Source: Palsa-461 sp036844945 (GTDB lineage Bacteria; Actinomycetota; Acidimicrobiia; Acidimicrobiales; RAAP-2). Taken from it: a stretch of 64,000 bases of DNA. The notes beneath the pieces were generated by a model. The model saw only the letters and a list, made by a program, of their open reading frames with translations, was not told the origin of the DNA and ran no database searches. Shown in pieces: positions 1 to 8,965 of the stretch. How positions within the stretch are numbered: position 1 is the first letter of the stretch; every line of letters starts with the position of its first letter. A program made the position numbers and the translations under genes. The DNA lies in contig DAIUEV010000004.1 of NCBI GenBank assembly GCA_036844945.1, forward strand, positions 1-64,000, written 5' to 3'.

Positions 1-666
1 CCCACCATTGGGTCTTCGACCAGCCTTCACACCACCATGGGAACGGGGGCCTTAGTCTCCTACAAGCTCATTGAAGGCAGGGGCTCGAGCGGATACAACC
101 CGAACGTGATCCTCGTGCGGCTGCGAGGAGCGGGAGCGAGCTTCTCTACTGCGCTCCATACGCTCGACGGGGTCGCGGCAGCGCTCAGTTCGGGGGCGAA
201 CAACAACGGCCCCGTGTCGGTCTTGCCAGCGCAACGTCCCGCAGAGATCGTCAACTACCGGTCGATGGGGGACACGCCAGCGATTCTGGGAGTGGCATTG
301 GCCGCTGGCGCTGCTCTCTCACTTGGGTTGACACTGCTCTCAGCGGTTCGTCAGCGTCGGCGTGATCTCGCGCTTCTAAAGGCGCTGGGCTTCACCGGTC
401 GTCAGTTGGCATCGATTGTCGCCTGGCAGTCAAGCGTCGCTGTCGGCATCGGAACCGTCGTCGGCGTACCGCTCGGTATCGTCCTCGGGCGGACATTGTG
501 GGATCTGTTTGCCCATGCGATCAACGTTGTACCGGCTCCGAGCGTGCCAGTCCTGACGATCGTTCTTATCGCCGTCGGGGCGCTTGTGCTCGCGAACGTC
601 ATCGCGACCGTTCCGGGGCGTATCGCGGCGCACACGCCGACGGCTCTGCTGCTGCGGTCCGAGTAG
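1..666 (+). CDS. FtsX/MacB-type ABC transporter permease, C-terminal part (5' end outside window)
   Basis: The reading frame is open from the first base, so the gene begins upstream of the window; the ATG at 37 is internal. The visible part is the end of an FtsX/MacB-like permease: a periplasmic core segment (GTGALV, then a beta-rich stretch), followed by the C-terminal FtsX domain. It has three hydrophobic segments and the cytoplasmic loop RRRDLALLKALGF, the characteristic coupling motif between TM helices where these permeases contact their ATPase. Such proteins work with an ABC ATPase in lipid or peptide export or in cell-wall control. The partner ATPase is not visible here. A similar but frameshifted permease with an ATPase lies at 14.8-16.8 kb, and the two have the same kind of coupling loop. 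Confidence in the family is high; the substrate is unknown. Confidence 0.85.
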   Translation, partial: PTIGSSTSLHTTMGTGALVSYKLIEGRGSSGYNPNVILVRLRGAGASFSTALHTLDGVAAALSSGANNNGPVSVLPAQRPAEIVNYRSMGDTPAILGVALAAGAALSLGLTLLSAVRQRRRDLALLKALGFTGRQLASIVAWQSSVAVGIGTVVGVPLGIVLGRTLWDLFAHAINVVPAPSVPVLTIVLIAVGALVLANVIATVPGRIAAHTPTALLLRSE

Positions 667-983
667 GGCCAGCGAGCCTTCGCCCCCTCCTGTCTCCACT
701 TCCGGTTGCTGAGCCCCGTCCCGCTTCCCGGTCCTTCCGGTCTCGGTCCTCCCTTTCCCGGTCCGTCCTTGCCTGATCCGTCCTGGCGTTGGCTCCCGCC
801 CTCCCTGAGTGGGTGGGCGCGAAGAGCCTCGAACGAGACCAGGACCGAGGGTGCCGGGGTACGGGCGAACGGGCAACTGATTTGAGGGGATTGCTCCAGA
901 ACATCAGCCTTGCGATCCGGGTGGGGCGGAACACATAATCCGGGCTCCGGCGTCTCGGCGCCAAGGCTTGAAGGAGTCCAGAC
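667..983. other. 317-base intergenic region
   Basis: No convincing coding sequence. The first half is pyrimidine-rich with loosely repeated CCGGTCC-like words (about 720-790). The second half holds a plausible promoter, and a clear Shine-Dalgarno AAGGAG at 971-976 sits eight bases before the ATG at 984. Confidence 0.5.
910..939 (+). promoter_or_regulatory. Putative sigma-70-type promoter for the PEP-synthase-like operon
   Basis: TTGCGA (910-915) and CATAAT (934-939) are separated by 18 bases and lie 45 bases upstream of the start at 984. The match is good for a GC-rich actinobacterium, but this is pattern matching only. Confidence 0.35.
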
Positions 984-2624
984 ATGGCGGGGTCAGATAC
1001 GGCAGCCGAGGTTCATTTCGACTCTCCTGGGCCAGGGACCTGGGAACTTGACCCTGTGCATTTTCCCCGCCCTGTGACCCGCTACTGGACAGAGATCCAT
1101 CCCGAAGCCGCCGGCCGGGGTACCCGCGAGTTCGCGCAGTATTACGGGATGCTCTTCGGCGGTCTGGAAATGGCGTATGTGAACGGCTTCTGCTACCACA
1201 CCTTGGCGCCCGTGGCCGAGGAAGAGATCCCTCAACGCTTCCAGCGAGCCGAAGAGGTCTTCCAAGGAAAGCTATGGCGGGAGCAGCTTCGGGAATGGGA
1301 CGACGTCTGCAAGCCGTCCTCGATCGCAACGCACCGGGAGATCCAGGCGATCGATCCCGACGCACTCTCCGACCAGGCATTGGTTGACTATCTGATCCGG
1401 TGCCGAGATCACCACGCGGCGATGCTGACGCAGCACATGCGTTTTACGGCCGCAGCCATGCTCCCGACCGGGGACTTTCTTGCGCACGTCGGGGCCTGGA
1501 CCGGACTCTCCCCGGCCGAACTGCTCGGTCTCATGCGCGGCGCAGCCTCGGTGTCTGCAGGCGGGTCCGACGAGCTCGAGCGGCTGATCACCACGATTAC
1601 TCAGGACTCCTCCGCTCGGGAATTGCTCAACTCCGAGGACGACCCCGCCCAAGTGCTCGCGGCCTTGCGCGCTCTTGGGGGCGACGCAGGATCGGCCGTT
1701 TCGGGTTACCTCGACTTGATCGGATACCGGCCCCTCGACGGTTTCGACATTTCAGAGCCGTCGGCGCTCGAGTTGCCCGATGTGCTGATCCGGGCGATCC
1801 GGGTGGCCGTCAACGGGAGAGACCTCGGTACCTCCGAGACAGAGGATCGGATCGCCGACGTGCGCAACCAGGTACCCGAGCAGCATCGGAGCGAGTTCGA
1901 CGAGTTGCTCGGAGAGGCGCGGTTGACGTACAGGCTCCGGGATGAGCGCGGCGTCTACAGCGACATATGGGCGTCGGGACTGATGCGACGCGCCGTGCTG
2001 TCCGCCGGACGACGCCTTGAGAGTAGAGGCGCCGTCCACGCAGCAGCGCATCTCATTGACGCCGGCTTCGAGGAGATGCGTTCGCTGCTCTTGGGGTCAG
2101 GAGGGCCTTCCGCAGACGAGCTGGAGGCGCGGCTCGAATACCGTGAGACTCATAGGGCCAAGGACGCGCCGGCCGTCATAGGAGAGCCTGCCGCTCCGCC
2201 ACCGGACCCCTCTGGGCTCCCCCCGGCCGTGGCACGGCTGATGATCGCCACCGGGATCGCGATGGGCTCGGTGTTCGGGAGCTCCGAACAGCAGCACGAA
2301 GCGGATCTTCTCCGTGGGTTAGCAGCGAGCCGGGGCCTCTATGAAGGGCCGGCTCGGCGAGTTTCTGGTCCCTCGGAGTTCCACCGGATCGTCCAAGGCG
2401 ATGTCCTTGTGACAGAGGCGACAACGGAGGCATTTAACATTCTCTTGCCGCTCCTAGGGGCGATCGTGACAGACAACGGCGGCCTTCTCTCCCACTCGGC
2501 GATCGTCGCCCGTGAGTACGGCATCCCTGGCGTCGTCGGGACGCGTGACGCGACCGAGCGCATTGCCGACGGTATGCGCGTTCGAGTCGACGGAGATGCC
2601 GGCGAAGTGTCCGTGCTGGCGTGA
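984..2624 (+). CDS. PEP-utilising enzyme, mobile (phosphohistidine) domain protein; first half of a split PEP-synthase/rifampin-phosphotransferase-like enzyme
   Basis: 546 residues. The last ~80 residues are the PEP-utilising enzyme mobile domain with the swivelling catalytic histidine in GGLLSHSAIVARE. The N-terminal part (WELD..HFPRPVTRYW) resembles the linker region of rifampin phosphotransferase/PEP-synthase-like proteins. The histidine would carry phosphate between an ATP-grasp domain and the substrate-binding part. There is no ATP-grasp domain in this chain; it is supplied by the next gene, whose GTG overlaps this stop (GTGA). This gene order, His domain first and ATP-grasp second, is reversed relative to single-chain PPDK, PEP synthase and rifampin phosphotransferase. 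The start is supported by AAGGAG eight bases upstream. The substrate cannot be read from the sequence: pyruvate, rifamycin-like antibiotics or another acceptor are all possible. Confidence 0.8.
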   Translation: MAGSDTAAEVHFDSPGPGTWELDPVHFPRPVTRYWTEIHPEAAGRGTREFAQYYGMLFGGLEMAYVNGFCYHTLAPVAEEEIPQRFQRAEEVFQGKLWREQLREWDDVCKPSSIATHREIQAIDPDALSDQALVDYLIRCRDHHAAMLTQHMRFTAAAMLPTGDFLAHVGAWTGLSPAELLGLMRGAASVSAGGSDELERLITTITQDSSARELLNSEDDPAQVLAALRALGGDAGSAVSGYLDLIGYRPLDGFDISEPSALELPDVLIRAIRVAVNGRDLGTSETEDRIADVRNQVPEQHRSEFDELLGEARLTYRLRDERGVYSDIWASGLMRRAVLSAGRRLESRGAVHAAAHLIDAGFEEMRSLLLGSGGPSADELEARLEYRETHRAKDAPAVIGEPAAPPPDPSGLPPAVARLMIATGIAMGSVFGSSEQQHEADLLRGLAASRGLYEGPARRVSGPSEFHRIVQGDVLVTEATTEAFNILLPLLGAIVTDNGGLLSHSAIVAREYGIPGVVGTRDATERIADGMRVRVDGDAGEVSVLA

Positions 2625-3439
2625 AGGAGGTCGTTCCCCTCGCGAAGGCGAGCGATACCGCTATCTTCGGCTCGAAGGCGGTCGGATTGGGGGACGCCGC
2701 GCGAAAGGGTCTCTCGGTCCCACCCGGCGTCGCACTCTCCGGATCGATCGTTGAGGCCGTCGCTTCGGGCGAGGAAGATGCCATTGAGAGGGTCGTGGAG
2801 TCCGTTCGACCCTTGCCAGCGCCGCTGGCCGTCCGTTCATCGGCCGTCGATGAAGACGGCGCCGAAGCCAGTTTTGCCGGTCAACACCTCACGCTCCTCA
2901 ACGTCCCTTCGGTCGCCGAGGTGAGCTCGGCAGTGAGGGACATCTGGTGGTCAGCGAACTCGGATTCGGCCATCACCTACCGACAGCGTGTCGGCCTGTT
3001 CACCCGTCCGAGCGTCGGGGTGGTCGTCCAGACGCTGCTGGACTCCGATGTCGCCGGGGTGATGTTCACGCTGAACCCGATGAACGGTGCGGACGAGTGC
3101 ATGATCGAGGCCAGCTGGGGGCTCGGCGAGGCGGTCGTCGCCGGCCTCGTGATTCCGGACCACTACCGGATCGACCGTTCGGGTCAGGTGCTCGAGCGCA
3201 CGCCGGGGCTCAAGAAGCGTGCCGTGCGCCCCCTCGCGACCGGCGATACCGTCGAAGAGGAGGTCCCTCCCGATCTGGTTGAGCAGCTCTGCCTCGACGA
3301 CGATCAGCTCGCGGAGCTGCACCGGCTCGCGCTTCGTTGCGAGGAGGTCTATGGCCCTGCACGCGACATTGAATGGGCGTTCGCCGGGGGAAGCCTCTAC
3401 CTGCTCCAGTGTCGTGCGGTTACCCGCGTGGGGAACTAG
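2621..3439 (+). CDS. PEP synthase/PPDK-type ATP-binding (ATP-grasp) domain protein; second half of the split enzyme
   Basis: 272 residues covering the PPDK N-terminal nucleotide-binding domain: the LAVRSSAVDEDG segment near residue 68, FTLNP followed by a glutamate-rich ASWGLGE stretch around 150-180, and the terminal DIEWA...LLQCRAVT block. Together these are the usual ATP-grasp motifs of PEP synthase and rifampin phosphotransferase. It has neither the phosphohistidine domain nor a TIM-barrel PEP domain. The GTG start lies inside the previous stop (GTGA), implying translational coupling and probably a 1:1 complex. The next gene, a cNMP-binding protein, starts nine bases after this stop, so nucleotide signalling may govern the enzyme. 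Confidence 0.82.
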   Translation: MKEVVPLAKASDTAIFGSKAVGLGDAARKGLSVPPGVALSGSIVEAVASGEEDAIERVVESVRPLPAPLAVRSSAVDEDGAEASFAGQHLTLLNVPSVAEVSSAVRDIWWSANSDSAITYRQRVGLFTRPSVGVVVQTLLDSDVAGVMFTLNPMNGADECMIEASWGLGEAVVAGLVIPDHYRIDRSGQVLERTPGLKKRAVRPLATGDTVEEEVPPDLVEQLCLDDDQLAELHRLALRCEEVYGPARDIEWAFAGGSLYLLQCRAVTRVGN

Positions 3440-3448
3440 GGCAACCTG

Positions 3449-3880
3449 ATGGCAGGTGCTCCGGTCGAAGCCCTTCAACGCGTTCCGCTCTTCGCCGAAC
3501 TCGACCGCCACGAGGTCGAGCAGATCGCGCGGCTGTTCAAGGAGCGGCGCTTTGCGAAGGGAGAAACGGTCGTCAGAGAAGGTTCGGGTGGCGCCGCTTT
3601 CTTCTTGATCGACTCCGGGGAGGCGACGGTCTCGGTCGGTGCCGCGCCGCGGACGACCCTGGGGCCGGGGGATTACTTTGGCGAGATTGCGCTGATCGAC
3701 GAGGGAACGCGCTCGGCGACCATCACGGCTGTGAGTGAACTCGCCTGTTACGGACTCACATTGTGGGATTTCCGACCGCTTGTGGAAGAGAATGGTGCGA
3801 TCGGCTGGAAGCTGTTGCAGTCGATGGTGAAGAAGCTCCGCGAGGCCGAGCAGGGCCACCGACCGGCCGCCAGCACATAA
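3449..3880 (+). CDS. Stand-alone cyclic-nucleotide-binding domain protein
   Basis: 143 residues, a single Crp-like cNMP-binding beta-roll with no DNA-binding domain. It begins with the usual LQRVPLFAELDRHEVEQIA helix. The phosphate-binding cassette reads FGEIALIDEGTRSAT, with the Glu and Arg that contact cyclic nucleotide in Crp/PKA domains. It is the last gene of the operon with the split PEP-synthase-like enzyme (nine-base gap), so it may be a regulatory subunit of that enzyme. Four more genes in this window carry such domains. Nothing shows whether cAMP, cGMP or no ligand is bound. Confidence 0.85.
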   Translation: MAGAPVEALQRVPLFAELDRHEVEQIARLFKERRFAKGETVVREGSGGAAFFLIDSGEATVSVGAAPRTTLGPGDYFGEIALIDEGTRSATITAVSELACYGLTLWDFRPLVEENGAIGWKLLQSMVKKLREAEQGHRPAAST

Positions 3881-4025
3881 CTCTTGCGCCTACCGGGTCC
3901 AGGTGAAGCACCGCCCGGTGGCCAAGCCTGGCGCACCCTTGTGCATTTCTGGGTGACCCGGAACGACGCGAGCTTCGCTGAAGTCCGATGGGCTGGCCAT
4001 CCCCTGCTGTGGTGGAATTGACCAA

Positions 4026-5114
4026 ATGGGGGGAGATTCAGTGAGTGGAAGGCACGTCCCCGCGCAGCCGCTCACCCGCCAACCAACCGTTTCAGTGGTG
4101 ATTCCTTGCTACAACTACGGGCGGTTCCTCGTTTCCGCGACCGAAAGTGTCATTTCGCAGAACGAGGTCGACGTTGAAGTGCTCATCATCGACGACTGCT
4201 CGAACGACGGCAGCCGGCTCGTGGCCGAGGGTCTCGCAGAGCTGGATTCACGGATCCGAATCGTTCTCCACGAGCGCAACTTGGGGCACATCGCCACATT
4301 CAATGAGGGCATCAAGGCGGTAGAGGGGGACTACCTGGTCTTGCTCTCAGCGGATGACCTTCTCGCGCCCGGATCATTGGCGAGGGCGGCGGCTTTCCTC
4401 GAAGCGCACCCTTCAGTGGGCTTCGTCTACGGGGACCCTGTCGTGTTCCAGACAGAACCGAGGCCGACTGCTCGGGAGACGGTTGACGGATGGACTATCT
4501 GGCACGGCTGGGACTGGATCGCGGAGCGATGCAGACTCGGGGCGAACGTCGCTTGTTCGCCGGAGGTCGTCATGCGCACCTCGGTTCAGCGTGAGATCGG
4601 TGGGTACCTCGGCGAGCTGCCGCATACTGCCGACATGGAGATGTGGTTACGAGCGGCGACGGTTGCTGATGTTGGGCGTATCGAGGGCGCTCATCAGGCG
4701 TTCTATCGGAAACACGGTGAAAGCATGAGCGACTCATTCTGTGTGGGTCCCACCGCTGACCTGCGAGCGCGCCACGATGCCTTCGCGTCGGTGCTCGCTT
4801 CGTCAACGGTGCCGGAGGCCGGTCGCTTGTACAGGCAGGCATGTCGGGCCGTCGCGATCTCAGCCTTGAAGGAGGCGTTCGACATCCTCCGACAAGCGCA
4901 CTATGGGAACTCGATCAGCAGTTCCGCTTGCGAGGCATCCGACGAGCTGGAGTCGTTCGCTCTCGAGACATTTCCGGAAGCCCGCAGCGTCCCGAAGTGG
5001 CGCCACCTTCGGGACAGGTGGACTTGGTGGTTTCAAGGCCTTCAGTCGCCGCTCATTAGGCGGGGTTACAGGATCCATGCCCTCCTGGATCGCTGCATGC
5101 AGGGGGACGAATAG
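4026..5114 (+). CDS. Family 2 glycosyltransferase
   Basis: 362 residues. The GT-A fold occupies roughly residues 20-240: VSVVIPCYNYGRF, then VLIIDDCSNDGS, with the metal-binding acidic motif in SADD before the FVYGD segment. GT2 enzymes transfer a sugar from a nucleotide donor to a lipid or glycan acceptor at the membrane. The remaining ~120 residues are helical and lack an obvious membrane anchor. It is the first gene of the glycan cluster and ends directly before the TTG of the next gene, so the two are co-transcribed. Neighbouring sugar-modifying enzymes suggest that the donor may be an amino or acetamido sugar, which is inference. Confidence 0.85.
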   Translation: MGGDSVSGRHVPAQPLTRQPTVSVVIPCYNYGRFLVSATESVISQNEVDVEVLIIDDCSNDGSRLVAEGLAELDSRIRIVLHERNLGHIATFNEGIKAVEGDYLVLLSADDLLAPGSLARAAAFLEAHPSVGFVYGDPVVFQTEPRPTARETVDGWTIWHGWDWIAERCRLGANVACSPEVVMRTSVQREIGGYLGELPHTADMEMWLRAATVADVGRIEGAHQAFYRKHGESMSDSFCVGPTADLRARHDAFASVLASSTVPEAGRLYRQACRAVAISALKEAFDILRQAHYGNSISSSACEASDELESFALETFPEARSVPKWRHLRDRWTWWFQGLQSPLIRRGYRIHALLDRCMQGDE

Positions 5115-6155
5115 TTGGCCGAAGAACTCGGCGCGGCGATCATCGGTGGCGGCTATTGGGGCTCCAACCTCATCCGCAACTTTGTGCATTCCGAAGGCTG
5201 GGATCTTCGTTGGGTGTGCGATCTCAATGAAGACGTCGCACGTCGAGCTCTCGGGAAGAGGAGCTCCGTCGCGATCACAACTTCACTGGATGAGGCAATT
5301 GGTGATCCTCGTGTCGTCGCGGTGGTGGTGGCCACGCCTGCCGAAACCCACGCGGAACTGGCCATGCGGGCCCTTGCCGCGGGAAAGCACGTCATGGTCG
5401 AGAAGCCTCTGGCGTCTTCGTTCCAGGAAGGCGAAGCGATGGTCGCTCTGGCCCGAGAGCGGAACCTGGTGCTCATGTGTGATCACACCTATTGCTATAC
5501 GTCAGCTGCCCGACACATTCGATCGCTGGTTCGAGAGGGGGCGATCGGTCAGGTGCACTACGTGGATTCGGTACGCATCAACCTCGGCTTGGTCCAGCCG
5601 GACGTCGATGTCTTCTGGGATCTTGCCCCCCACGACTTGGCCATTCTGGATTACATCCTTCCGGACGACACGTTTCCGACAGGGGTCGCAGCCCATGGCG
5701 CCGATCCGATCGGCGCCGGCCGGGCCTGCATCGGGTATGTCACATTGCCACTCACCGGTGGTGGCATCGCTCACGCTCATGTGAACTGGCTCAGCCCGAC
5801 CAAGATGAGGCGAACCATCATCGGGGGATCGGACGGCATGATCGTTTGGGACGACCTCAACCCCTCCGAGCGGGTCAGCGTCTACGACAAGAGCGTTTCA
5901 CTCGAAGCCCCTGCGACCGCCGATCTGCGACGCGACGCACGGATCTCGTACCGACTCGGAGACATGGTGTCGCCCGCACTCCCAGAGGAGGAGGCGCTGA
6001 GCGTGGTCATCGAAGAGTTCCGCAGCGCGGTCGTAGAGCAACGGCCGCCGATCACCGCCGGCGACGCCGGTCTCCGTCTGCTGAAAGTGCTCGAGATGGT
6101 GACCACCAGCTTGGACAACGGGGGCCGATTGATACCGTTGGAGCCCTACCGGTGA
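5115..6155 (+). CDS. Gfo/Idh/MocA family NAD(P)-dependent sugar dehydrogenase
   Basis: 346 residues. The N-terminal Rossmann domain carries AAIIGGGYWGSNL, and the family motif EKPLA lies near residue 97. The C-terminal beta-sheet domain follows, with a HDLAILDY helix containing the family's usual catalytic-type histidine. In amino-sugar pathways, WlbA-type members oxidise the C3 hydroxyl of a UDP-sugar before transamination. A DegT aminotransferase and a WlbB-like acyltransferase lie nearby, so a WlbA-like role is plausible. The start is TTG at 5115, immediately after the TAG of the glycosyltransferase; no better in-frame start is visible and the protein has the family's normal length. Confidence 0.83.
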   Translation: MAEELGAAIIGGGYWGSNLIRNFVHSEGWDLRWVCDLNEDVARRALGKRSSVAITTSLDEAIGDPRVVAVVVATPAETHAELAMRALAAGKHVMVEKPLASSFQEGEAMVALARERNLVLMCDHTYCYTSAARHIRSLVREGAIGQVHYVDSVRINLGLVQPDVDVFWDLAPHDLAILDYILPDDTFPTGVAAHGADPIGAGRACIGYVTLPLTGGGIAHAHVNWLSPTKMRRTIIGGSDGMIVWDDLNPSERVSVYDKSVSLEAPATADLRRDARISYRLGDMVSPALPEEEALSVVIEEFRSAVVEQRPPITAGDAGLRLLKVLEMVTTSLDNGGRLIPLEPYR

Positions 6156-6181
6156 CCGGCGCAATTGCTCTCGGCTCCCAA

Positions 6182-6763
6182 CTAGGAAGGCGGCAGTGGC
6201 TCCAAGCCGGACCCACCGCTGCGCGTACGGTAGCGACAACCGCATACGCAGCGAAGACCGGCGTCCAGCCGTTCGCCGCATGCGCAGACCCAGCCAACAC
6301 GGGAGGCTGGGTTCCCCGCCACGAGCTCGTGAGGGGCGACATCGTGGACGACTACGGCACCCGCAGCGACGAAGGCGTTGCAACCGATCTCCAGGCCACA
6401 GAGAATCGTCGCATTCGCCCCGATCGTCGCGTTCCTTCTGACCATTGTCTCCAGCAGGTCGGACTCAGCCTTCCTGGCCTTCGAGCGGGGTCTCAGGTCG
6501 TTCGTGAACACGCAATTGGGTCCAAGGAAGACGTCATCCTCGATGGTCACCCCCCGCCATACCAAGACGGCGTTCTTTACCGTCACGTTGGCTCCGAGCG
6601 TGGCCCCGGACTCAATGAAGGCATGATCACCGATGTTGCATCCGGCACCGACCCGTGCCCCCTGCATGACATGCGCGAAGGCCCAGATCCGGGTATTTGG
6701 ACCGATCTCGGTGCTTTCGCAGAGACCGTTGGGATGGACGAAAACCGTGTGATTTGGGTCCAC
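6182..6763 (-). CDS. WlbB/WxcM-like left-handed beta-helix N-acyltransferase
   Basis: 193 residues from a GTG start at 6763 (VDPNHTVFVHPNG). Hexapeptide repeats form a left-handed beta-helix (IGPNTRIW, VGAGCNIGDH, IGANATIL and similar), as in WlbB/WxcM N-terminal acetyltransferases that acetylate the 3-amino group of a UDP-sugar with acetyl-CoA. A C-terminal tail, CACGERLDAGLRCVCG, looks like a small zinc ribbon and is often seen in this family. The gene is transcribed against its neighbours: it sits tail-to-tail with the dehydrogenase (26-base gap) and head-to-head with the epimerase (69 bases). The frame stays open upstream of 6763, but homology begins at this start. Confidence 0.82.
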   Translation of the reverse strand: MDPNHTVFVHPNGLCESTEIGPNTRIWAFAHVMQGARVGAGCNIGDHAFIESGATLGANVTVKNAVLVWRGVTIEDDVFLGPNCVFTNDLRPRSKARKAESDLLETMVRRNATIGANATILCGLEIGCNAFVAAGAVVVHDVAPHELVAGNPASRVGWVCACGERLDAGLRCVCGCRYRTRSGGSGLEPLPPS

Positions 6764-6832
6764 GCTCAGTCCTCTTCGGGTATCTGGCGACGGCGAGCCT
6801 ACCAGCCGGACCCCGTGTTCGAGGCTCGCTGA

Positions 6833-7801
6833 ATGCGGGGAAGTCGCGTGCTCGTGACCGGCGGAGCCGGGATGATCGGCTCGACCGTCGTCGACCAACT
6901 CCTGGATCGAGATGTCGCCGAGATTGTCGTCGTCGACAACTTCGAACGAGGCCTGAAGGCCAATCTCGATAGCGCCCTCGAGAGCGGCAAGGTCACTCTT
7001 GTCGAAGGGGACATCTGTGATCGCGATGCGGTGCAGCAGGTCGTTGTCGGTGTCGATGTCGTGTTTCATTTGGCGGCATTGCGCATCACCCAGTGCGTCG
7101 CCGAACCCCGGCGGGCCGTCGAGGTTCTCGTCAATGGGACCTTCAATGTCCTGGAGGCTGCGGTGAACGCAGAGGTCAGGCGAGTCGTCGCGGCCTCGTC
7201 CGCCTCTGTGTACGGCCTTGCGGAGGCGTTCCCGACGGTTGAGACCCACCATCCCTATGGAAACCGAACCCTGTATGGAGCGGCAAAGGCCTTCAATGAG
7301 GGCCTTCTCCGGAGCTTCAACGAGATGTATGGCCTACAGTACGTCGCGCTTCGTTACTTCAATGTCTACGGCCCACGCATGGACGTACACAGCGCATACA
7401 CAGAGGTGTTGATCCGCTGGATGAATGATATCGACTCGGGTCGGTCCCCGCTGATCATCGGCGATGGGACGCAGACGATGGACTTTGTGTTCGTCGACGA
7501 TGCCGCCCGGGCCAGCGTCCTGGCGGCAGAGAGCGAAGTCAGCGACGAAGTCTTCAACGTGGGGAGCGGAACGGAGACCAGCTTGAACGAGTTGGCAATC
7601 GCCGTTCTGGCCGCGATGGGCTCCGACCTGCAACCGCAGTACACCAGCGAGCGCCCCACGAATCCGGTGACGCGTCGGCTGGCCGATACTTCGCGGGCGC
7701 GAAGCCTGCTCGGCTATCGAGCCAACATGGGCCTTGACCAGGGTCTACGCCAATTGGTCGAGTGGTGGCGGAGCCAGCGGGGCAATCGGGTTGGGGAGTG
7801 A
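6833..7801 (+). CDS. NAD-dependent nucleotide-sugar epimerase/dehydratase (extended SDR)
   Basis: 322 residues. The NAD-binding motif is TGGAGMIG at residues 9-16. The catalytic pair is in YGAAK near residue 145, with the preceding ASSASVYG serine, and the late RYFNVYGPR segment is typical of extended short-chain dehydrogenases acting on UDP or dTDP sugars (GalE, WbpP, RmlB-like). It could be a 4-epimerase or a 4,6-dehydratase. The ATG start at 6833 lies just before the first beta-strand. It is followed five bases later by the aminotransferase gene, so the pair probably forms an operon supplying an amino sugar. Confidence 0.85.
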   Translation: MRGSRVLVTGGAGMIGSTVVDQLLDRDVAEIVVVDNFERGLKANLDSALESGKVTLVEGDICDRDAVQQVVVGVDVVFHLAALRITQCVAEPRRAVEVLVNGTFNVLEAAVNAEVRRVVAASSASVYGLAEAFPTVETHHPYGNRTLYGAAKAFNEGLLRSFNEMYGLQYVALRYFNVYGPRMDVHSAYTEVLIRWMNDIDSGRSPLIIGDGTQTMDFVFVDDAARASVLAAESEVSDEVFNVGSGTETSLNELAIAVLAAMGSDLQPQYTSERPTNPVTRRLADTSRARSLLGYRANMGLDQGLRQLVEWWRSQRGNRVGE

Positions 7802-7805
7802 CGCC

Positions 7806-8954
7806 GTGACTATTCCACTGATGAAGCCCTGGATTGGCGCGGAGGAGGCCCAAGCGGCCGCCGAGACGGTGCGTTCTGGCTGGCTCGCGCAGGGACCCAA
7901 GGTTGAAGCCTTCGAAACGGCTCTTGCATCACGCGTTGGCGCTGACTATGGCGTGGCGGTGAGTTCGGGAACGGCCGCTCTGCACCTCGGCCTTCTCCTC
8001 TTGGGTGTCGGACCAGGTGATGAGGTGATCGTCCCATCGTTGTCCTACATTGCAACGGCCAGTGTCGTCACCTATGTGGGAGCGACCCCGGTCTTCGCTG
8101 ATGTCGAAGCGACGACGCAGAATGTCAGCGTCGAGACGATCTCGGCGGCCGTCAGTGGTCGGACGAAGGTCGTGATCCCCGTCCATCAGGCTGGCATCCC
8201 CGCCGACATCGAACCGATCCGGGCCGCGTTTCGTTCGACCGACGTCGTGGTGTTCGAGGACGCTGCGTGCGCGCTGGGGTCCGTGTACAAGGACCGTGCC
8301 ATCGGTTCGCATTCCGACCTTGTCGCCGTCTCCTTCCACCCACGCAAGATCATCACCACCGGTGAGGGTGGGATGCTCTTCGTCTCCGGCGCGCGAGCTG
8401 ACGAGCGAAGCGAGCGAGCCCGTCGCCTCCGCGAGCACGGCGTGAGTGTCAGTGCCTGGGCCCGCCACCGCGAGTCGGTCCCGGTGTGCGAGAGCTTCCC
8501 CGAAGTCGGCTTCAACTTCCGCATGTCCGACGTACACGCTGCCGTCGGGCTCATCCAGCTCGGTCGGCTCGATCGCATCCTCGCCCGCCGGCGCAAGCTG
8601 GCCGCCAACTACCACAGACTGCTTGGCGACCTCCCCGGTCTTCTCATGGCTGACGATCCGGAGTACGGACAATCGAACTACCAGTCGTTCTGGGTCGTCC
8701 TGCCGGACGACTTTCCCGTGAGCCGCGATCAGGTACTCCATGCGATGAGCGAAGTAGGGATTTCGTGTCGGAGGGGAATCATGGCGGCCCACCGCGAGAT
8801 GGCTTTCAGTGTGTTTCCACACGCCGATCTTCCGAACACCGAGAGACTGTCGGCTCAGTCGCTCATCCTGCCTCTCTTCCACGAGATGACCGACCGAGAC
8901 CAGATTTCGGTGGTCAAGGTCCTCCGCCAGCAGGCAGAAGGATCACGGACGTGA
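7806..8954 (+). CDS. DegT/DnrJ/EryC1/StrS-family PLP-dependent sugar aminotransferase
   Basis: 382 residues from the GTG at 7806 (VTIPLMKPWIG), chosen because family homology begins here; the frame extends further upstream. The fold-type I PLP enzyme shows VSSGTAALHL for phosphate binding, FEDAACALGS with the PLP-stacking aspartate, and SFHPRKIITTGEGG with the Schiff-base lysine. These enzymes transfer the amino group of glutamate to a keto-sugar nucleotide. With the epimerase five bases upstream and two acyltransferases nearby, the expected product is an acylated amino sugar. It converges on the NeuD-like gene with an 11-base gap. Confidence 0.88.
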   Translation: MTIPLMKPWIGAEEAQAAAETVRSGWLAQGPKVEAFETALASRVGADYGVAVSSGTAALHLGLLLLGVGPGDEVIVPSLSYIATASVVTYVGATPVFADVEATTQNVSVETISAAVSGRTKVVIPVHQAGIPADIEPIRAAFRSTDVVVFEDAACALGSVYKDRAIGSHSDLVAVSFHPRKIITTGEGGMLFVSGARADERSERARRLREHGVSVSAWARHRESVPVCESFPEVGFNFRMSDVHAAVGLIQLGRLDRILARRRKLAANYHRLLGDLPGLLMADDPEYGQSNYQSFWVVLPDDFPVSRDQVLHAMSEVGISCRRGIMAAHREMAFSVFPHADLPNTERLSAQSLILPLFHEMTDRDQISVVKVLRQQAEGSRT

Positions 8955-8965
8955 GCGGGCCAAGC

